Shown here: piece after piece, positions 9,287-17,695 of the stretch | Layout: each line of letters starts with the position of its first letter | How positions within the stretch are numbered: the first letter of the stretch is position 1 | Assembly: GCA_006969905.1 (NCBI GenBank) | Contig: CP030887.1 | Location: forward strand, 3,274,730-3,338,729 | Direction: 5' to 3' | From: Balneolaceae bacterium | GTDB lineage: Bacteria > Bacteroidota > Rhodothermia > Balneolales > Balneolaceae | Length of the DNA stretch: 64,000 bases | The notes under the pieces: model-generated | The model's input: only the letters and a program-made list of their open reading frames with translations | Told to the model about the DNA's origin: nothing | The model's database searches: none | Made by a program: the position numbers and the translations under genes

Positions 9287-9931
9287 TTAAAAACCCAAAA
9301 ATTCCCACTGCTTCACTATGTCTGATAACAGAACTCCGGCCAATAAAAACGGTGCAAAACTTATGCGGGATTGTCTCTCTAGTTTTCCAATAACCAACCC
9401 AAACAAGGCAAATATTCCGGCCGGTATAACAGCCAGGTAAAAGGCAGGAAAAACATCCCATCCCAGGAATAAAGCCAGAACCATACTTAGTTTAATGTCT
9501 CCCCAACCAAATCCATTTTTGCCCTTCCATCTTTGGACAACAAAGTTTAATAGATACCCAAAAATCAAAACCAATACGCACGTAAGTAACTGAGTATAAT
9601 TGCCAATCCAATAAAAAAGAGATAACCAAGCCAATAAGCCAAATATCAATAAAATATTGGGGATAACCTGGTACTTGAAATCAATTACTGAAATATAACT
9701 GAGCCATACAATAAGGTAGAAATGCGTCCACTCCTCAATGGATGATGGGTTTTTCCAAACTAAAAAAGAGATTAGCACCAATATTAAACCTGCGAATATC
9801 CACCATTCGGTTATGCCTTTTTTCCCGGCTTCTATATTTTTCGAGAAAAAATGTGGTTTCCAGGTGATAAAGAATCCTGTTAACAGAATCAGAAAAACAG
9901 TAACCAGGTATTCAATACTGCCTGTAATCAT
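9287..9931 (-). CDS. Type IV prepilin peptidase (A24 family), short form
   Basis: A 214-residue polytopic membrane protease that removes the leader of pilins or pseudopilins. Both catalytic aspartates are visible: D84 in SVIDFKYQVIPN and D145 in GFGWGDIKL, the A24 signature. Classical PilD/GspO enzymes also have an N-terminal methylase domain with cysteine pairs; this one lacks it and resembles TadV/CpaA-size enzymes, so N-methylation of the pilin may be absent or done elsewhere. It starts three bases after the pilin gene, which supplies its substrate. Confidence 0.88.
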   Translation of the reverse strand: MITGSIEYLVTVFLILLTGFFITWKPHFFSKNIEAGKKGITEWWIFAGLILVLISFLVWKNPSSIEEWTHFYLIVWLSYISVIDFKYQVIPNILLIFGLLAWLSLFYWIGNYTQLLTCVLVLIFGYLLNFVVQRWKGKNGFGWGDIKLSMVLALFLGWDVFPAFYLAVIPAGIFALFGLVIGKLERQSRISFAPFLLAGVLLSDIVKQWEFLGF

Positions 9932-9934
9932 ACA

Positions 9935-10354
9935 TTAATCAGGGACAATCTGTTCAACAATACCATCCTGGTCTACCTGCCATTTATTAAAAACCCCATC
10001 ACCATCAAAATCAATAATAGAAGTGGCTGTAGCTACATATTCATTAGTACCTGCCTTCTCAATTTCAATTACATACCTGGCTTTCCCGCCTTCTGTGATG
10101 AGTTTTTCCTGCTCAAAGCCTAAAATTTCAAAATCAGCTGAGTATGTATCTCTCTCTAATTGGTACACCCGTTGCAGGGTATGAAGAAAGTTGAGCTGTG
10201 TTTTTGCTTCTGTAGTTTTAGCCCGGGTAGTTACATTTTGGTAAAGAGGTACAGCAATCATGATCAATATTCCAATAATCGCAAGTACAATCAGTAATTC
10301 AGTTAATGAAAAACCTGACTCATCGTTAATAAATTTTCTTCCACTTGTTTTCAT
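9935..10354 (-). CDS. Type IV pilin or pseudopilin
   Basis: 139 residues with a class III prepilin leader: cleavage expected after G14, giving FSLTELLIVLAIIGILIMIA with Glu at mature position 5 as needed for assembly. The globular part is small and ends with a DxDGDG-type loop (DFDGDGVFNKW), which may bind calcium as in several pseudopilins. It is the only pilin in the cluster. It could form a pilus or a secretion pseudopilus; one pilin with no visible minor pilins does not decide this. Confidence 0.88.
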   Translation of the reverse strand: MKTSGRKFINDESGFSLTELLIVLAIIGILIMIAVPLYQNVTTRAKTTEAKTQLNFLHTLQRVYQLERDTYSADFEILGFEQEKLITEGGKARYVIEIEKAGTNEYVATATSIIDFDGDGVFNKWQVDQDGIVEQIVPD

Positions 10355-10363
10355 AGAACTGCT

Positions 10364-10828
10364 CTAATTATTAATTGTTAGTGTAATTTTATTTTTTTGA
10401 TGTTGCAACAATACAGAATCCTGCCATACTTCCAGTACCGAAATGCCATTGAAAGTTTCTCCTTTCGAAACCAAGTAGGTTTCACCGGTTGCTCCTGAAA
10501 TTACTGCCAACCCATCCATTATACCTGTTAAAGACAATACAGGGGCTCTGTAAACTTCCTCAGGGGCATTTCTTCTTGTTGGTTCTAGGCGCCTTTCACG
10601 AACAGGTGTATTTGAGAAAAACGGATCTCTTCCCGATGCCCTGTATGTATAAATTTTAGCACCGGGCAGCTCCAGGTCTTCCACGCTTATCTCTGTGATA
10701 CTGGTTTTGGCTACTTGCTCGTTCTGCCCTGCTATCTCTGAGAAGCTCACAAAATTTATACCCCATACGGTTACAACAACCAGCCCGAGGATAATCTTGC
10801 CTATCGTTGTTTCCAGAAGCTCTTTCAT
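10364..10828 (-). CDS. PilP/GspC-like inner-membrane assembly protein
   Basis: 154 residues with one N-terminal membrane segment (about 10-30) and a periplasmic part containing the PilP-like motif YRASGRDPFF, followed by a small beta domain (LSLTGIMDGLAVISG through VLEVWQDSVLLQ) of the GspC-HR/PilP type. Proteins of this family link the inner-membrane PilN/PilO complex to the secretin. It overlaps the pilO-like gene by four bases (ATGA), so the two are translationally coupled. Confidence 0.72.
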   Translation of the reverse strand: MKELLETTIGKIILGLVVVTVWGINFVSFSEIAGQNEQVAKTSITEISVEDLELPGAKIYTYRASGRDPFFSNTPVRERRLEPTRRNAPEEVYRAPVLSLTGIMDGLAVISGATGETYLVSKGETFNGISVLEVWQDSVLLQHQKNKITLTINN

Positions 10829-11367
10829 GGCGAATGCTCGATCATTGTTATCTCTAATACCAGTTTTCCATTTAAAAAACCAGCCTGGTCTTTTGCCTTG
10901 CTTATGTTAAATGATTCTACCAGGATAAGGTATTTTCCCTGCTCTAACGCATTTATGTACCTGGCAATACTATGATACCTGCCGGAAATCTCTAATTCAA
11001 AGTGTTTTTTTAAATACCCGTTTTCGTATTCATCATCTACGGGCAAAATCTTTGCCACCCTTATATTGTTACTGTTGGCTTTTTTGAATAATTCATCAAT
11101 AACCTTAGAGAGTTCATGTTGCAAGGGCATTCCTACATACAGAGTATTCAAGGCCTCTTTTATTTTCATTTCTTTGGCTTCCAAATCTGAAAACTCTTGC
11201 TTCCAATCTCCCTGGTAAGCTATGCTCTCTTTATGCCCTATCCATACCTGGTGCATTTCGTAATTGATAGCTATGTAGGGTAATGCCACTAAAATAAGTG
11301 CCAGTATAAATACTGCTAATGCAGCCGCGCTGGCTATCTTCCATATAGAAATATTTCTATTCATCAT
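10825..11367 (-). CDS. PilO/GspM-like inner-membrane protein
   Basis: 180 residues: one membrane segment (about 13-32), a coiled-coil stretch, then a ferredoxin-like fold typical of PilO (FELEISGRYHSIARYINALEQ, LVESFNI). PilO pairs with PilN in the inner-membrane alignment complex. It overlaps the upstream PilM-PilN gene by 11 bases and the downstream PilP-like gene by four. Identification rests on fold pattern and gene order rather than strong motif identity. Confidence 0.75.
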   Translation of the reverse strand: MMNRNISIWKIASAAALAVFILALILVALPYIAINYEMHQVWIGHKESIAYQGDWKQEFSDLEAKEMKIKEALNTLYVGMPLQHELSKVIDELFKKANSNNIRVAKILPVDDEYENGYLKKHFELEISGRYHSIARYINALEQGKYLILVESFNISKAKDQAGFLNGKLVLEITMIEHSP

Positions 11368-12793
11368 TGAGGTTCAAATGAATTCGTAACTGGAAATCCG
11401 TGCGAACTTCTGTGGTACTTCCGGGAACCGAGATATCCGTTTTCTCAGTGTTTAGTAACTCCGTTTTAACTACGCCTTTTCCTCTTTCTATGGAACTCAT
11501 ATAGTTAGAGAGTGCACGATCTGTAGTTGCATGTGCTTTTATCTCTACAATGAGCTTTGAATCCGCCAAAGACGAATAACTAAGTTCCTGTAAATGAATA
11601 CTGCTGGATAATGTTTTATTGATGAACTCAAATATTCGTGCTGAGTTTTGTCGCTTACTTACCAAATCTTTCACAAGCAGGAATTCTTCAAAATCCTGAG
11701 AAACCTTCTCTTTCTTATCGCTTACAAGCTCAAGTTTGTCACCAATCTGGTCCATGATTTGATTGGTTTCCTGTAGCTGATATTCAATATAGGATCTGTA
11801 GCCAAAGCTCAAAAGCAGTATAAAAACTAACGGAGAAAACAAAAGAACCGATGTCTTGGTGAACTCCTTTTTATCATACTGTTGCAGCGCCCCGTACTTC
11901 GTGTGATTTGTTATAAAATCAAAAGCATCTAACCCCGGAAAGAATGATTTGACTGTAACACCGGCTACCGTAGAGTACTGGCTGTCTAATCCTTTTTCTG
12001 GTTTTGTGCCCTTTAAAGGAGTGTGTACTTTTATAAAAGATTCCTGCTCAACAGTTTTGGTAACCCCAGTACCCGACACCAATAAATCAAGCTGGTTTGT
12101 GAGGTCTTCATATTGAACGGATTCGGACTGTAAAATGGAAGAGGCCTGATAAACTACATACTCAACATCGGTATTCGGAGGAACTTCAATAGCGTAAATA
12201 TTCCTTAAAAGCCCATTTTCGTAGATATTAAGATATGATTTGTCAGGCCTCACTGTTAAAACTGAAACAGGCTTTTCTAAGAAATTAGCATCAAAAATGG
12301 ATGAATACCCGGCTTCGGTTACACCTGTATAAACCCATGATGGTGATAAATCGCAAGAACTTAGAAGGCCTTCGAATTCTGATACTTTTACATTATCAAC
12401 AACCTGGACAATAAATCTTTTTATGTCGTCATCCATCTCTATAAGGTCATGTATAATGGTTACGCCTTCTCCATATTCTTGTTCAAGATCAGCTATAATA
12501 CCTGATATCCAATTTTCTAACTCTCCTTCTTCTTCAAAATACGGGATATCTATACTTTTAACTTCTTTCAGGATCTCAAAAGTTGAAAAGCATACTTTGA
12601 AAACATCTGCCTTAACAGATTCTTTTAGTTCAACTAAACCCGATTGAATAGATTCTATGGAGCCGTTATGATCAAATCTGCCATAGTTGGTCAAAAATAT
12701 TTTCCCAAAAGCTTTTTTGATTTCTACCCAGTGGATATATTTTTCGCTAAGCTCAATACTAACTGTTGTATGCTCAATAAATGGAAAGTTCAT
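11357..12793 (-). CDS. PilM-PilN fusion (GspL-like)
   Basis: 478 residues. The first ~300 resemble the actin-like PilM/GspL cytoplasmic domain (opening EHTTVSIELSEKYIHWVEI), though the nucleotide-binding motifs are degenerate. A single membrane segment (about 322-342) leads into a coiled coil and a PilN-like ferredoxin-fold domain (LQELSYSSLADSKLIVEIKA). In type IVa pili these are two proteins; fusion in one chain is the arrangement of GspL of type II secretion. It sits six bases after the secretin gene. Confidence 0.75.
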   Translation of the reverse strand: MNFPFIEHTTVSIELSEKYIHWVEIKKAFGKIFLTNYGRFDHNGSIESIQSGLVELKESVKADVFKVCFSTFEILKEVKSIDIPYFEEEGELENWISGIIADLEQEYGEGVTIIHDLIEMDDDIKRFIVQVVDNVKVSEFEGLLSSCDLSPSWVYTGVTEAGYSSIFDANFLEKPVSVLTVRPDKSYLNIYENGLLRNIYAIEVPPNTDVEYVVYQASSILQSESVQYEDLTNQLDLLVSGTGVTKTVEQESFIKVHTPLKGTKPEKGLDSQYSTVAGVTVKSFFPGLDAFDFITNHTKYGALQQYDKKEFTKTSVLLFSPLVFILLLSFGYRSYIEYQLQETNQIMDQIGDKLELVSDKKEKVSQDFEEFLLVKDLVSKRQNSARIFEFINKTLSSSIHLQELSYSSLADSKLIVEIKAHATTDRALSNYMSSIERGKGVVKTELLNTEKTDISVPGSTTEVRTDFQLRIHLNLNDE

Positions 12794-12799
12794 GAGCTC

Positions 12800-14800
12800 C
12801 TAGTTATCAATACTTAAATCTAAATCTTTTCTAAGATTTTGCCACCTTAGATTATCGTTTCCATCCCCGTAAAATATATGAGGAGTAATAAAAATTACCA
12901 GTTCAGACTTACTGACATCTGTGCTTTTATTCCTGAATAACCTTCCAAGAAGAGGGATATCACCTAAAATCGGAACCTTGTTGAGGTTTTCAGATTCAGC
13001 TTCCTGGATAAGTCCGCCAAGAATTATTGTCTCGCCGTCTTTTAACCGTACAGTCGAGTCTAATACGCGACTGTTTATGGTTGGGGGAACATCGGCATTA
13101 AGTCCGCCAATGGGTGTGTTGAATTCCGGGCGAATCTCTGCTGTTACTTCTCCTGATGCACTTACCCAGGGGGTTATTTCAAGTTTCACATTTGCTTCAA
13201 TGGTTTCAAAGCGTTCTGATTCTTGAGTAACAATTTGATTGGGCGATTGCAGCGGTGTAGTCGATTTTAATAAATAGTATTGGGTAGTACCTATTTCAAT
13301 GCTTGCTGTATAACCATTTAGGGTTGAAATCTGGGGCCTTGACCGGATGTTCACGATTCCTTCCTGGCTTAAAGCCTGAATTCTGAAGAAAAAATCATTT
13401 GGCAGCTGACCTAAATTCGCTACTCCAAAAAGATTTCCTCCCGAAGAAAATGCATTGTTGGCATCACGTCCATCACCTTGTATTGTTAACCCCCCGGTTT
13501 GATTTGCTCCCTGCCCAAACAGGATAGTAAAAGGATTGAAGTAGCTACTGTCAGGAGCTGTACCCTGGGCCAGTGAAACCCCAAGCTGGTACATATCTGA
13601 GGTTTGAACATCTACTACCAAAGCCTCGATCATAATTTGCGGGGTGGGATAATCAATTTCAGCTATAAAGTTTTCCAATTCCAGAATAATATCATTGGTC
13701 CCGATAACCATAAGGCCATTTTGCTCTTTAACAACCTGGATGGTTGCATTGTTTGTAATGGTTTGAGGCAATAACTCCATTACCACATCTGATCTTAAAT
13801 GCTCCAGGCGGATAAGCTTATTGGTGGCAATTCCACTGGTTGCTTTATCTCCTATTATGTAAATATCCCCTTCTTTTCTGTATGTGAAGGAAGTGCCTCT
13901 GAATAAGTAGGTAAGAGCCTGTTCTATGCTAAGCCCGGTGGTTTTGGCTGTTATTCTGCTATCAGGCAAATCATAAGTAATCATGCTTACCTCTGTTTGG
14001 TAACCGATCTCCCTGATTATATCTTTGATGTTAGCGTCAACAACATCCATATCAATACGCCCTTCATCTACACTTATCCAGAATGAAGTAGTTTCCTGAG
14101 ATTCTCCTCCGGCACGAAAACCTAACCGGTCAATAATATAGACTCCATCCTTTTCCCTTAAGGAAAAGCCATTATTAGCAAGAATAGTATTTAGGGCATT
14201 TTCAAAACTGATGTTCTGCAAATAACCTGAAACAGTACCTCTTACCCCATTCCTGATAATTATATTTCTTCCAGTCTCCTGGGTTAGCCTTCGGGTAAAA
14301 TCAACCAGGCTTATATCCCTCAAGTCGAGCTCAAGCAACCCTTCGTTGTTTAAACGAATCACCTGCTCCTGAATAGCAGGCTCAGGTTCAGACTCTACAT
14401 ATTCATTTACCCTGAAAATCCTCCCGGATTGTACCAGGCTCAAGTCATTATCTTGACAAATAATAACAAGAGCCTCAATGATGGGAACATCAGAAATACT
14501 TAACGTAATGTTTCTGTTAAGCCTGTTATCTACAATTATGTTCAATCCGTACTGCCTGCCAAAGGCACGTAAAAAGTCTCTGGCATCAATGTTTCTTACA
14601 TTGATATTTTCGGTTTTTTCGAAAGCTACTTCCGGTAGAAAGTCTAAATTTAATTGTACTTTGTTTGTGTCAATAAGAGTCTTCAGATAGGTAATCTCTC
14701 TTTTCGACTGGTCCTGTTCTAGTGAATCTACTATTTGTGAAAAAGCAGGGGTTGAAACAAGTACTACAAATAGTAAAAAAATGCCTTTTCTTTTTTTCAT
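12800..14800 (-). CDS. Secretin, PilQ/GspD family
   Basis: 666 residues with a signal peptide (MKKRKGIFLLFVVLVSTPAF). An STN-like domain (NARDFLRAFGRQYGLNIIVD) is followed by further short N-type domains and the secretin barrel. Hallmarks are MIEALVVDV, the gate region with IGGLNADVPP, and the C-terminal VPILGDIPLLGRLFR with ELVIFITPHI. It forms the outer-membrane channel for the pilin fibre or secreted substrate. No pilotin is recognised nearby. It follows the ATPase gene after 66 bases. Confidence 0.92.
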   Translation of the reverse strand: MKKRKGIFLLFVVLVSTPAFSQIVDSLEQDQSKREITYLKTLIDTNKVQLNLDFLPEVAFEKTENINVRNIDARDFLRAFGRQYGLNIIVDNRLNRNITLSISDVPIIEALVIICQDNDLSLVQSGRIFRVNEYVESEPEPAIQEQVIRLNNEGLLELDLRDISLVDFTRRLTQETGRNIIIRNGVRGTVSGYLQNISFENALNTILANNGFSLREKDGVYIIDRLGFRAGGESQETTSFWISVDEGRIDMDVVDANIKDIIREIGYQTEVSMITYDLPDSRITAKTTGLSIEQALTYLFRGTSFTYRKEGDIYIIGDKATSGIATNKLIRLEHLRSDVVMELLPQTITNNATIQVVKEQNGLMVIGTNDIILELENFIAEIDYPTPQIMIEALVVDVQTSDMYQLGVSLAQGTAPDSSYFNPFTILFGQGANQTGGLTIQGDGRDANNAFSSGGNLFGVANLGQLPNDFFFRIQALSQEGIVNIRSRPQISTLNGYTASIEIGTTQYYLLKSTTPLQSPNQIVTQESERFETIEANVKLEITPWVSASGEVTAEIRPEFNTPIGGLNADVPPTINSRVLDSTVRLKDGETIILGGLIQEAESENLNKVPILGDIPLLGRLFRNKSTDVSKSELVIFITPHIFYGDGNDNLRWQNLRKDLDLSIDN

Positions 14801-14866
14801 CAGCCTTTGTGTTGGTTTACGAATCAGGATAGATAATTTTCATTGAACTTACACCCATGAGTTTTC

Positions 14867-16036
14867 TTACAAAACGGTTTCTCTGTAAATCTCTTCTACA
14901 GTAGTAATTCCTTCTTTAATCTTTCTTATTCCTGTTTCTCTTAATGTTTGCATTCCATTCTTGATAGCCAGAGACTTCAATTCTCCGGCATTAGCTTGCT
15001 CCATTACCTTCTCAGTTATTTCATCATCAAAAACTAATAACTCAATCAATGCCGTCCTTCCCTTAAATCCGGTATCATTGCATTTTTCACAACCTTTCCC
15101 TTTATAAAACCTTGTTGCTTCTCCATCAATCCCTAAATCTCTAACCATAATTGGATCAGGATTGTATTCAGTAATGCACTCCTTACAAATTTTTCTTACC
15201 AATCTTTGAGCCATCACCAACCTAATTGATGATGCCACCAAAAATGGCTCAACTCCCATATCAACCAGCCTGGATATAGCAGAAGAGGCATCATTTGTAT
15301 GCAAGGTTGAAAAAACTAAGTGTCCGGTAAGAGCTGATCGTATTGCTATTTCAGCCGTTTCTTTGTCCCGAATCTCCCCCACCATAATAATGTTTGGATC
15401 CTGCCTTAAAATAGATCTCAAAACATGGGCAAAATTTAATCCAATATCCTCATGTACCTGAGTTTGGTTTATACCCTCAAGGTTATATTCAATAGGATTC
15501 TCTATGGTTGTTATATTTACTTCGCTGGTATTCAGTTCATTAAGGGCGGCATAAAGAGTAGTTGTTTTTCCGCTTCCTGTAGGTCCTGTCACAAGAATCA
15601 TTCCATATGGGTTTCGGATGCCTTTTTTAAAATCAGAAAGAACCCGGTCCTCAAAACCCAGTGCTTCTAAACTCAAATCTAAATGGCTTTTATCTAATAT
15701 CCGCATCACTACCTTCTCACCATAATGAGTGGGTAGTATGGAAACTCGTATATCAATTTCCTGGCCTTTCTTTGATCTTATTTTGATCCTGCCATCCTGA
15801 GGTCTCCTCTTCTCTGCAATATCCAGTTCAGCCATAATCTTTATTCGGGAAACGAAAGCCTCCTTCTGTGAAACCTGGAGTGAAGCTACCTCCTGTAAAA
15901 TCCCATCTATTCGGTATCTGAGTCTTAATTTCTTTTCATAAGGCTCTACATGGATATCACTCACACCCAATTCAATAGCATTTTGAATGATTTGATCAAC
16001 CTGTGTAATTACAGAACCCAGAAAGTTTTTTACCAT
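14867..16036 (-). CDS. Type IV pilus/type II secretion assembly ATPase (PilB/GspE), short form
   Basis: 389 residues of AAA-like hexameric ATPase that powers pilin extension. Visible motifs are Walker A GPTGSGKT at 151-158, an Asp-box-like IENPIEY, Walker B IIMVGEIRD, the His box STLHTND, and a zinc tetracysteine (CKEC and CEKC). PilB/GspE proteins are usually about 550-570 residues with an N-terminal MshEN/GspE_N domain; here the chain begins almost directly at the N2-like domain, and no coding remnant of the missing part is seen upstream. All catalytic elements are kept, so it is probably functional. A retraction PilT is unlikely because of the zinc motif. Confidence 0.9.
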   Translation of the reverse strand: MVKNFLGSVITQVDQIIQNAIELGVSDIHVEPYEKKLRLRYRIDGILQEVASLQVSQKEAFVSRIKIMAELDIAEKRRPQDGRIKIRSKKGQEIDIRVSILPTHYGEKVVMRILDKSHLDLSLEALGFEDRVLSDFKKGIRNPYGMILVTGPTGSGKTTTLYAALNELNTSEVNITTIENPIEYNLEGINQTQVHEDIGLNFAHVLRSILRQDPNIIMVGEIRDKETAEIAIRSALTGHLVFSTLHTNDASSAISRLVDMGVEPFLVASSIRLVMAQRLVRKICKECITEYNPDPIMVRDLGIDGEATRFYKGKGCEKCNDTGFKGRTALIELLVFDDEITEKVMEQANAGELKSLAIKNGMQTLRETGIRKIKEGITTVEEIYRETVL

Positions 16037-16432
16037 TACTTCTATTAGTTTTTATTAGATAAGAATCATTAACTAAATCTTAGTTACGAATTATACTTAC
16101 TCATTTTATGAGTATAAAACATAATCTTATCTTTTTAACCAGATATAAAACAGTTATTGAATTTTAAGTAAGAATCGGTTCTTAAAGTGAATTTTGTATG
16201 AAGTAACATTTCTATACTGAAGCTTATAAAGCCAGAAAAAGAGTTCATAACCAATCTCATAAAATTTAATCGGTTGTTCAGTTGACCTTAGCTGAGTGAA
16301 TCTATATATCTAATAACCCTGATACAAAGAGAAGCAGAGAAATTAGAATAGATTGTGTCTGCATTCATTATCTAATTTCGGAATGGGATGAAATAAAAAA
16401 TGCGAACTCCGAAAACTCAAAGTTCGCACTTG
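16037..16432. other. AT-rich upstream region of the pilus cluster
   Basis: No gene is supported here. Near the ATPase start there is an inverted repeat, TTATACT and AGTATAA separated by 13 bases (16091-16117), which could be an operator or promoter element for the pilus cluster. The far end holds the terminator and tRNA remnant described separately. Confidence 0.45.
16389..16428 (-). terminator. Rho-independent terminator behind the tRNA-Asn remnant
   Basis: On the minus strand an 8-bp stem (TGCGAACT/AGTTCGCA, 12-base loop) is followed at once by TTTTTTATTT. It lies just downstream of the degenerate tRNA copy, as the other terminator does for the intact tRNA. It would also end transcripts of the GIY-YIG gene. 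Confidence 0.75.
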
Positions 16433-16495
16433 GCTCCCCGGGTTGGATTCGACCCCGCCCCGACAGCTGTCGGGGTGACAGCTGATTGCTCTGCT
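16433..16495 (-). pseudogene. Degenerate tRNA-Asn copy
   Basis: Twenty bases (GCTCCCCGGGTTGGATTCGA on the plus strand) are identical to the T-arm and 3' acceptor part of the intact tRNA-Asn. Sixteen further bases match its D-arm region at 14 positions. The anticodon arm between them is replaced by sequence containing an 18-base perfect palindrome, and the 5' acceptor half is missing, so no tRNA can form. The stop codon of the GIY-YIG gene falls at its edge. It may be the relic of a tandem tRNA pair or of an insertion event. Confidence 0.75.
16458..16475. repeat. Perfect 18-bp palindrome in the tRNA remnant
   Basis: CCCCGACAGCTGTCGGGG is its own reverse complement. It sits where the anticodon arm should be. 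It could be a nuclease target, a replication or repair scar, or a dispersed repeat unit; the window holds no second identical copy that I noticed. Confidence 0.8.
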
Positions 16496-16767
16496 CAATC
16501 TAAATAGTTCCTGATATCGACTTTACCTTCCACTAGGAACCGAATCATCTTCTTGCTCTTCCAACTCTTTACTTTTCGTTCAGCAATCAAGGCTTTTTCT
16601 TTGGTTTCAAAGCGGTACGCAAAAACTAATTTCCTGGGTCTGTACCTTTGGGTATATCCTTTGCTCTCAGAATTATGATATCTCAATCTTCGTTCTGGAT
16701 CATCCGAAACTCCTGTATAGTTGGTTTCTTTGCTTGCAGACTTTAGTATGTACAAATAGTAATTCAT
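16495..16767 (-). CDS. Small GIY-YIG nuclease domain protein
   Basis: 90 residues forming one GIY-YIG domain of the stand-alone UPF0213/YhbQ type. The two signature strands are YYLYILK (3-9) and NYTGVS (16-21); R27 in PERRLRYHN and E63 in AERKVKSWK match the usual catalytic Arg and Glu. No UvrC helix-hairpin-helix or UvrB-binding part is present. It lies between an intact tRNA-Asn and a tRNA-Asn remnant, each with its own terminator. Such small nucleases are common and of uncertain role; a link to mobility at tRNA sites is inference. Confidence 0.85.
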   Translation of the reverse strand: MNYYLYILKSASKETNYTGVSDDPERRLRYHNSESKGYTQRYRPRKLVFAYRFETKEKALIAERKVKSWKSKKMIRFLVEGKVDIRNYLD

Positions 16768-16773
16768 AGCTAT

Positions 16774-16809
16774 AAAAAAAGGACAATCAAGCTATGCCTA
16801 ATTGTCCTT
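16774..16809 (-). terminator. Rho-independent terminator of tRNA-Asn
   Basis: Nine-base-pair stem AAGGACAAT/ATTGTCCTT with a T-run on the minus strand, starting about ten bases after the tRNA 3' end. It separates tRNA transcription from the GIY-YIG gene, whose start codon lies immediately beyond the hairpin. Confidence 0.85.
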
Positions 16810-16819
16810 CAGTTTTTTG

Positions 16820-16891
16820 CTCCCCGGGTTGGATTCGAACCAACGACCGATCGGTTAACAGCCGATTGCTCTGCCACTGAGCTACCGAGGA
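16820..16891 (-). tRNA. tRNA-Asn (GTT anticodon)
   Basis: A 72-base cloverleaf folds cleanly: acceptor TCCTCGG/CCGGGGA, D-stem GCTC/GAGC, anticodon stem ATCGG/CCGAT around loop CTGTTAA, and T-stem GTTGG/CCAAC with loop TTCGAAT. The anticodon is GTT and the discriminator base G, as expected for asparagine. CCA is not encoded. A terminator follows. Confidence 0.95.
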
Positions 16892-16955
16892 AGATATCCC
16901 TTCAAGAGGGGCGACAAATATAATGAGAATGTCGGTCGACAGTCAATAGGATATC

Positions 16956-17693
16956 TTACTTTTTTTGATAAAAAACGGATTCAAGCACTAATCCTTTAGC
17001 CGGTGCTGTAAAGTTCTTTATGTTTGATTCGGGTTCATCCAAAAGTAACTTAAATTCTTCAACCGTCAGCTTCCCTTCTGCTACCCAAACCATAGTGCCT
17101 ATTAGGCGACGTACCATATTTCGTAGAAAACGGTTTGCTCTGATATGATATACAAACTGATTTCCTGAATCTTCAAAGTGGGATTCAAAAACCTCACAAA
17201 GAGTAGTATAATTTTCTTCATTGTATTTCGAAAAGCCCGAAAAATCATGTTCTCCCAATATCAACTCTGAGAGAGATGGTAGTATACTTGTATCTGCTTT
17301 TGGAGAAATAACCCAGGCATACCGTTGATTAAGGGGGGATGGTTTTTTTAATAACAGGTAAGTATAAGATCTCCACTCGGCATCAAACCGGGCATGAAAA
17401 TCATTTGTTACTTTTTCTATGGATTTAATACTGATTTCTTTTCCAACTATCCCATTTACACCAAAAATCAGTTTTTCCGGGTCATCAAGAGAAGTAATAT
17501 CAAAATGAGCAACCTGCCCTTTGGCATGTACCCCCGCATCAGTCCTTCCCTGCCCTATTACATCTACCAGTTCCCGGCATATTTGCTGAAAAGCTTTTTC
17601 CAGTTCTTCTTCTATAGTTCGGGCATTAGGCTGAATTTGCCAACCGGAAAAGTTGGTACCATCGTACTCAATCGTAATCTTATAGCGCGGCAT
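16956..17693 (-). CDS. truA: tRNA pseudouridine(38-40) synthase TruA
   Basis: 245 residues, normal family length. TruA converts uridines 38-40 of the tRNA anticodon arm to pseudouridine. The catalytic aspartate is D52 in GRTDAGVHA; YDGTNFSGWQ near the N-terminus and RANRFLRNMVRRLIGT near the C-terminus are typical. It begins two bases after the DUF5683-like gene and appears to be the last gene of the ccm operon. Confidence 0.96.
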   Translation of the reverse strand: MPRYKITIEYDGTNFSGWQIQPNARTIEEELEKAFQQICRELVDVIGQGRTDAGVHAKGQVAHFDITSLDDPEKLIFGVNGIVGKEISIKSIEKVTNDFHARFDAEWRSYTYLLLKKPSPLNQRYAWVISPKADTSILPSLSELILGEHDFSGFSKYNEENYTTLCEVFESHFEDSGNQFVYHIRANRFLRNMVRRLIGTMVWVAEGKLTVEEFKLLLDEPESNIKNFTAPAKGLVLESVFYQKK

Positions 17694-17695
17694 TC

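Noticed and set aside
16433-16838. Phage or integrative-element attachment sites (20-base tRNA repeat)
   Set aside because: No integrase or phage gene lies between the copies; only a small GIY-YIG gene and a terminator do.
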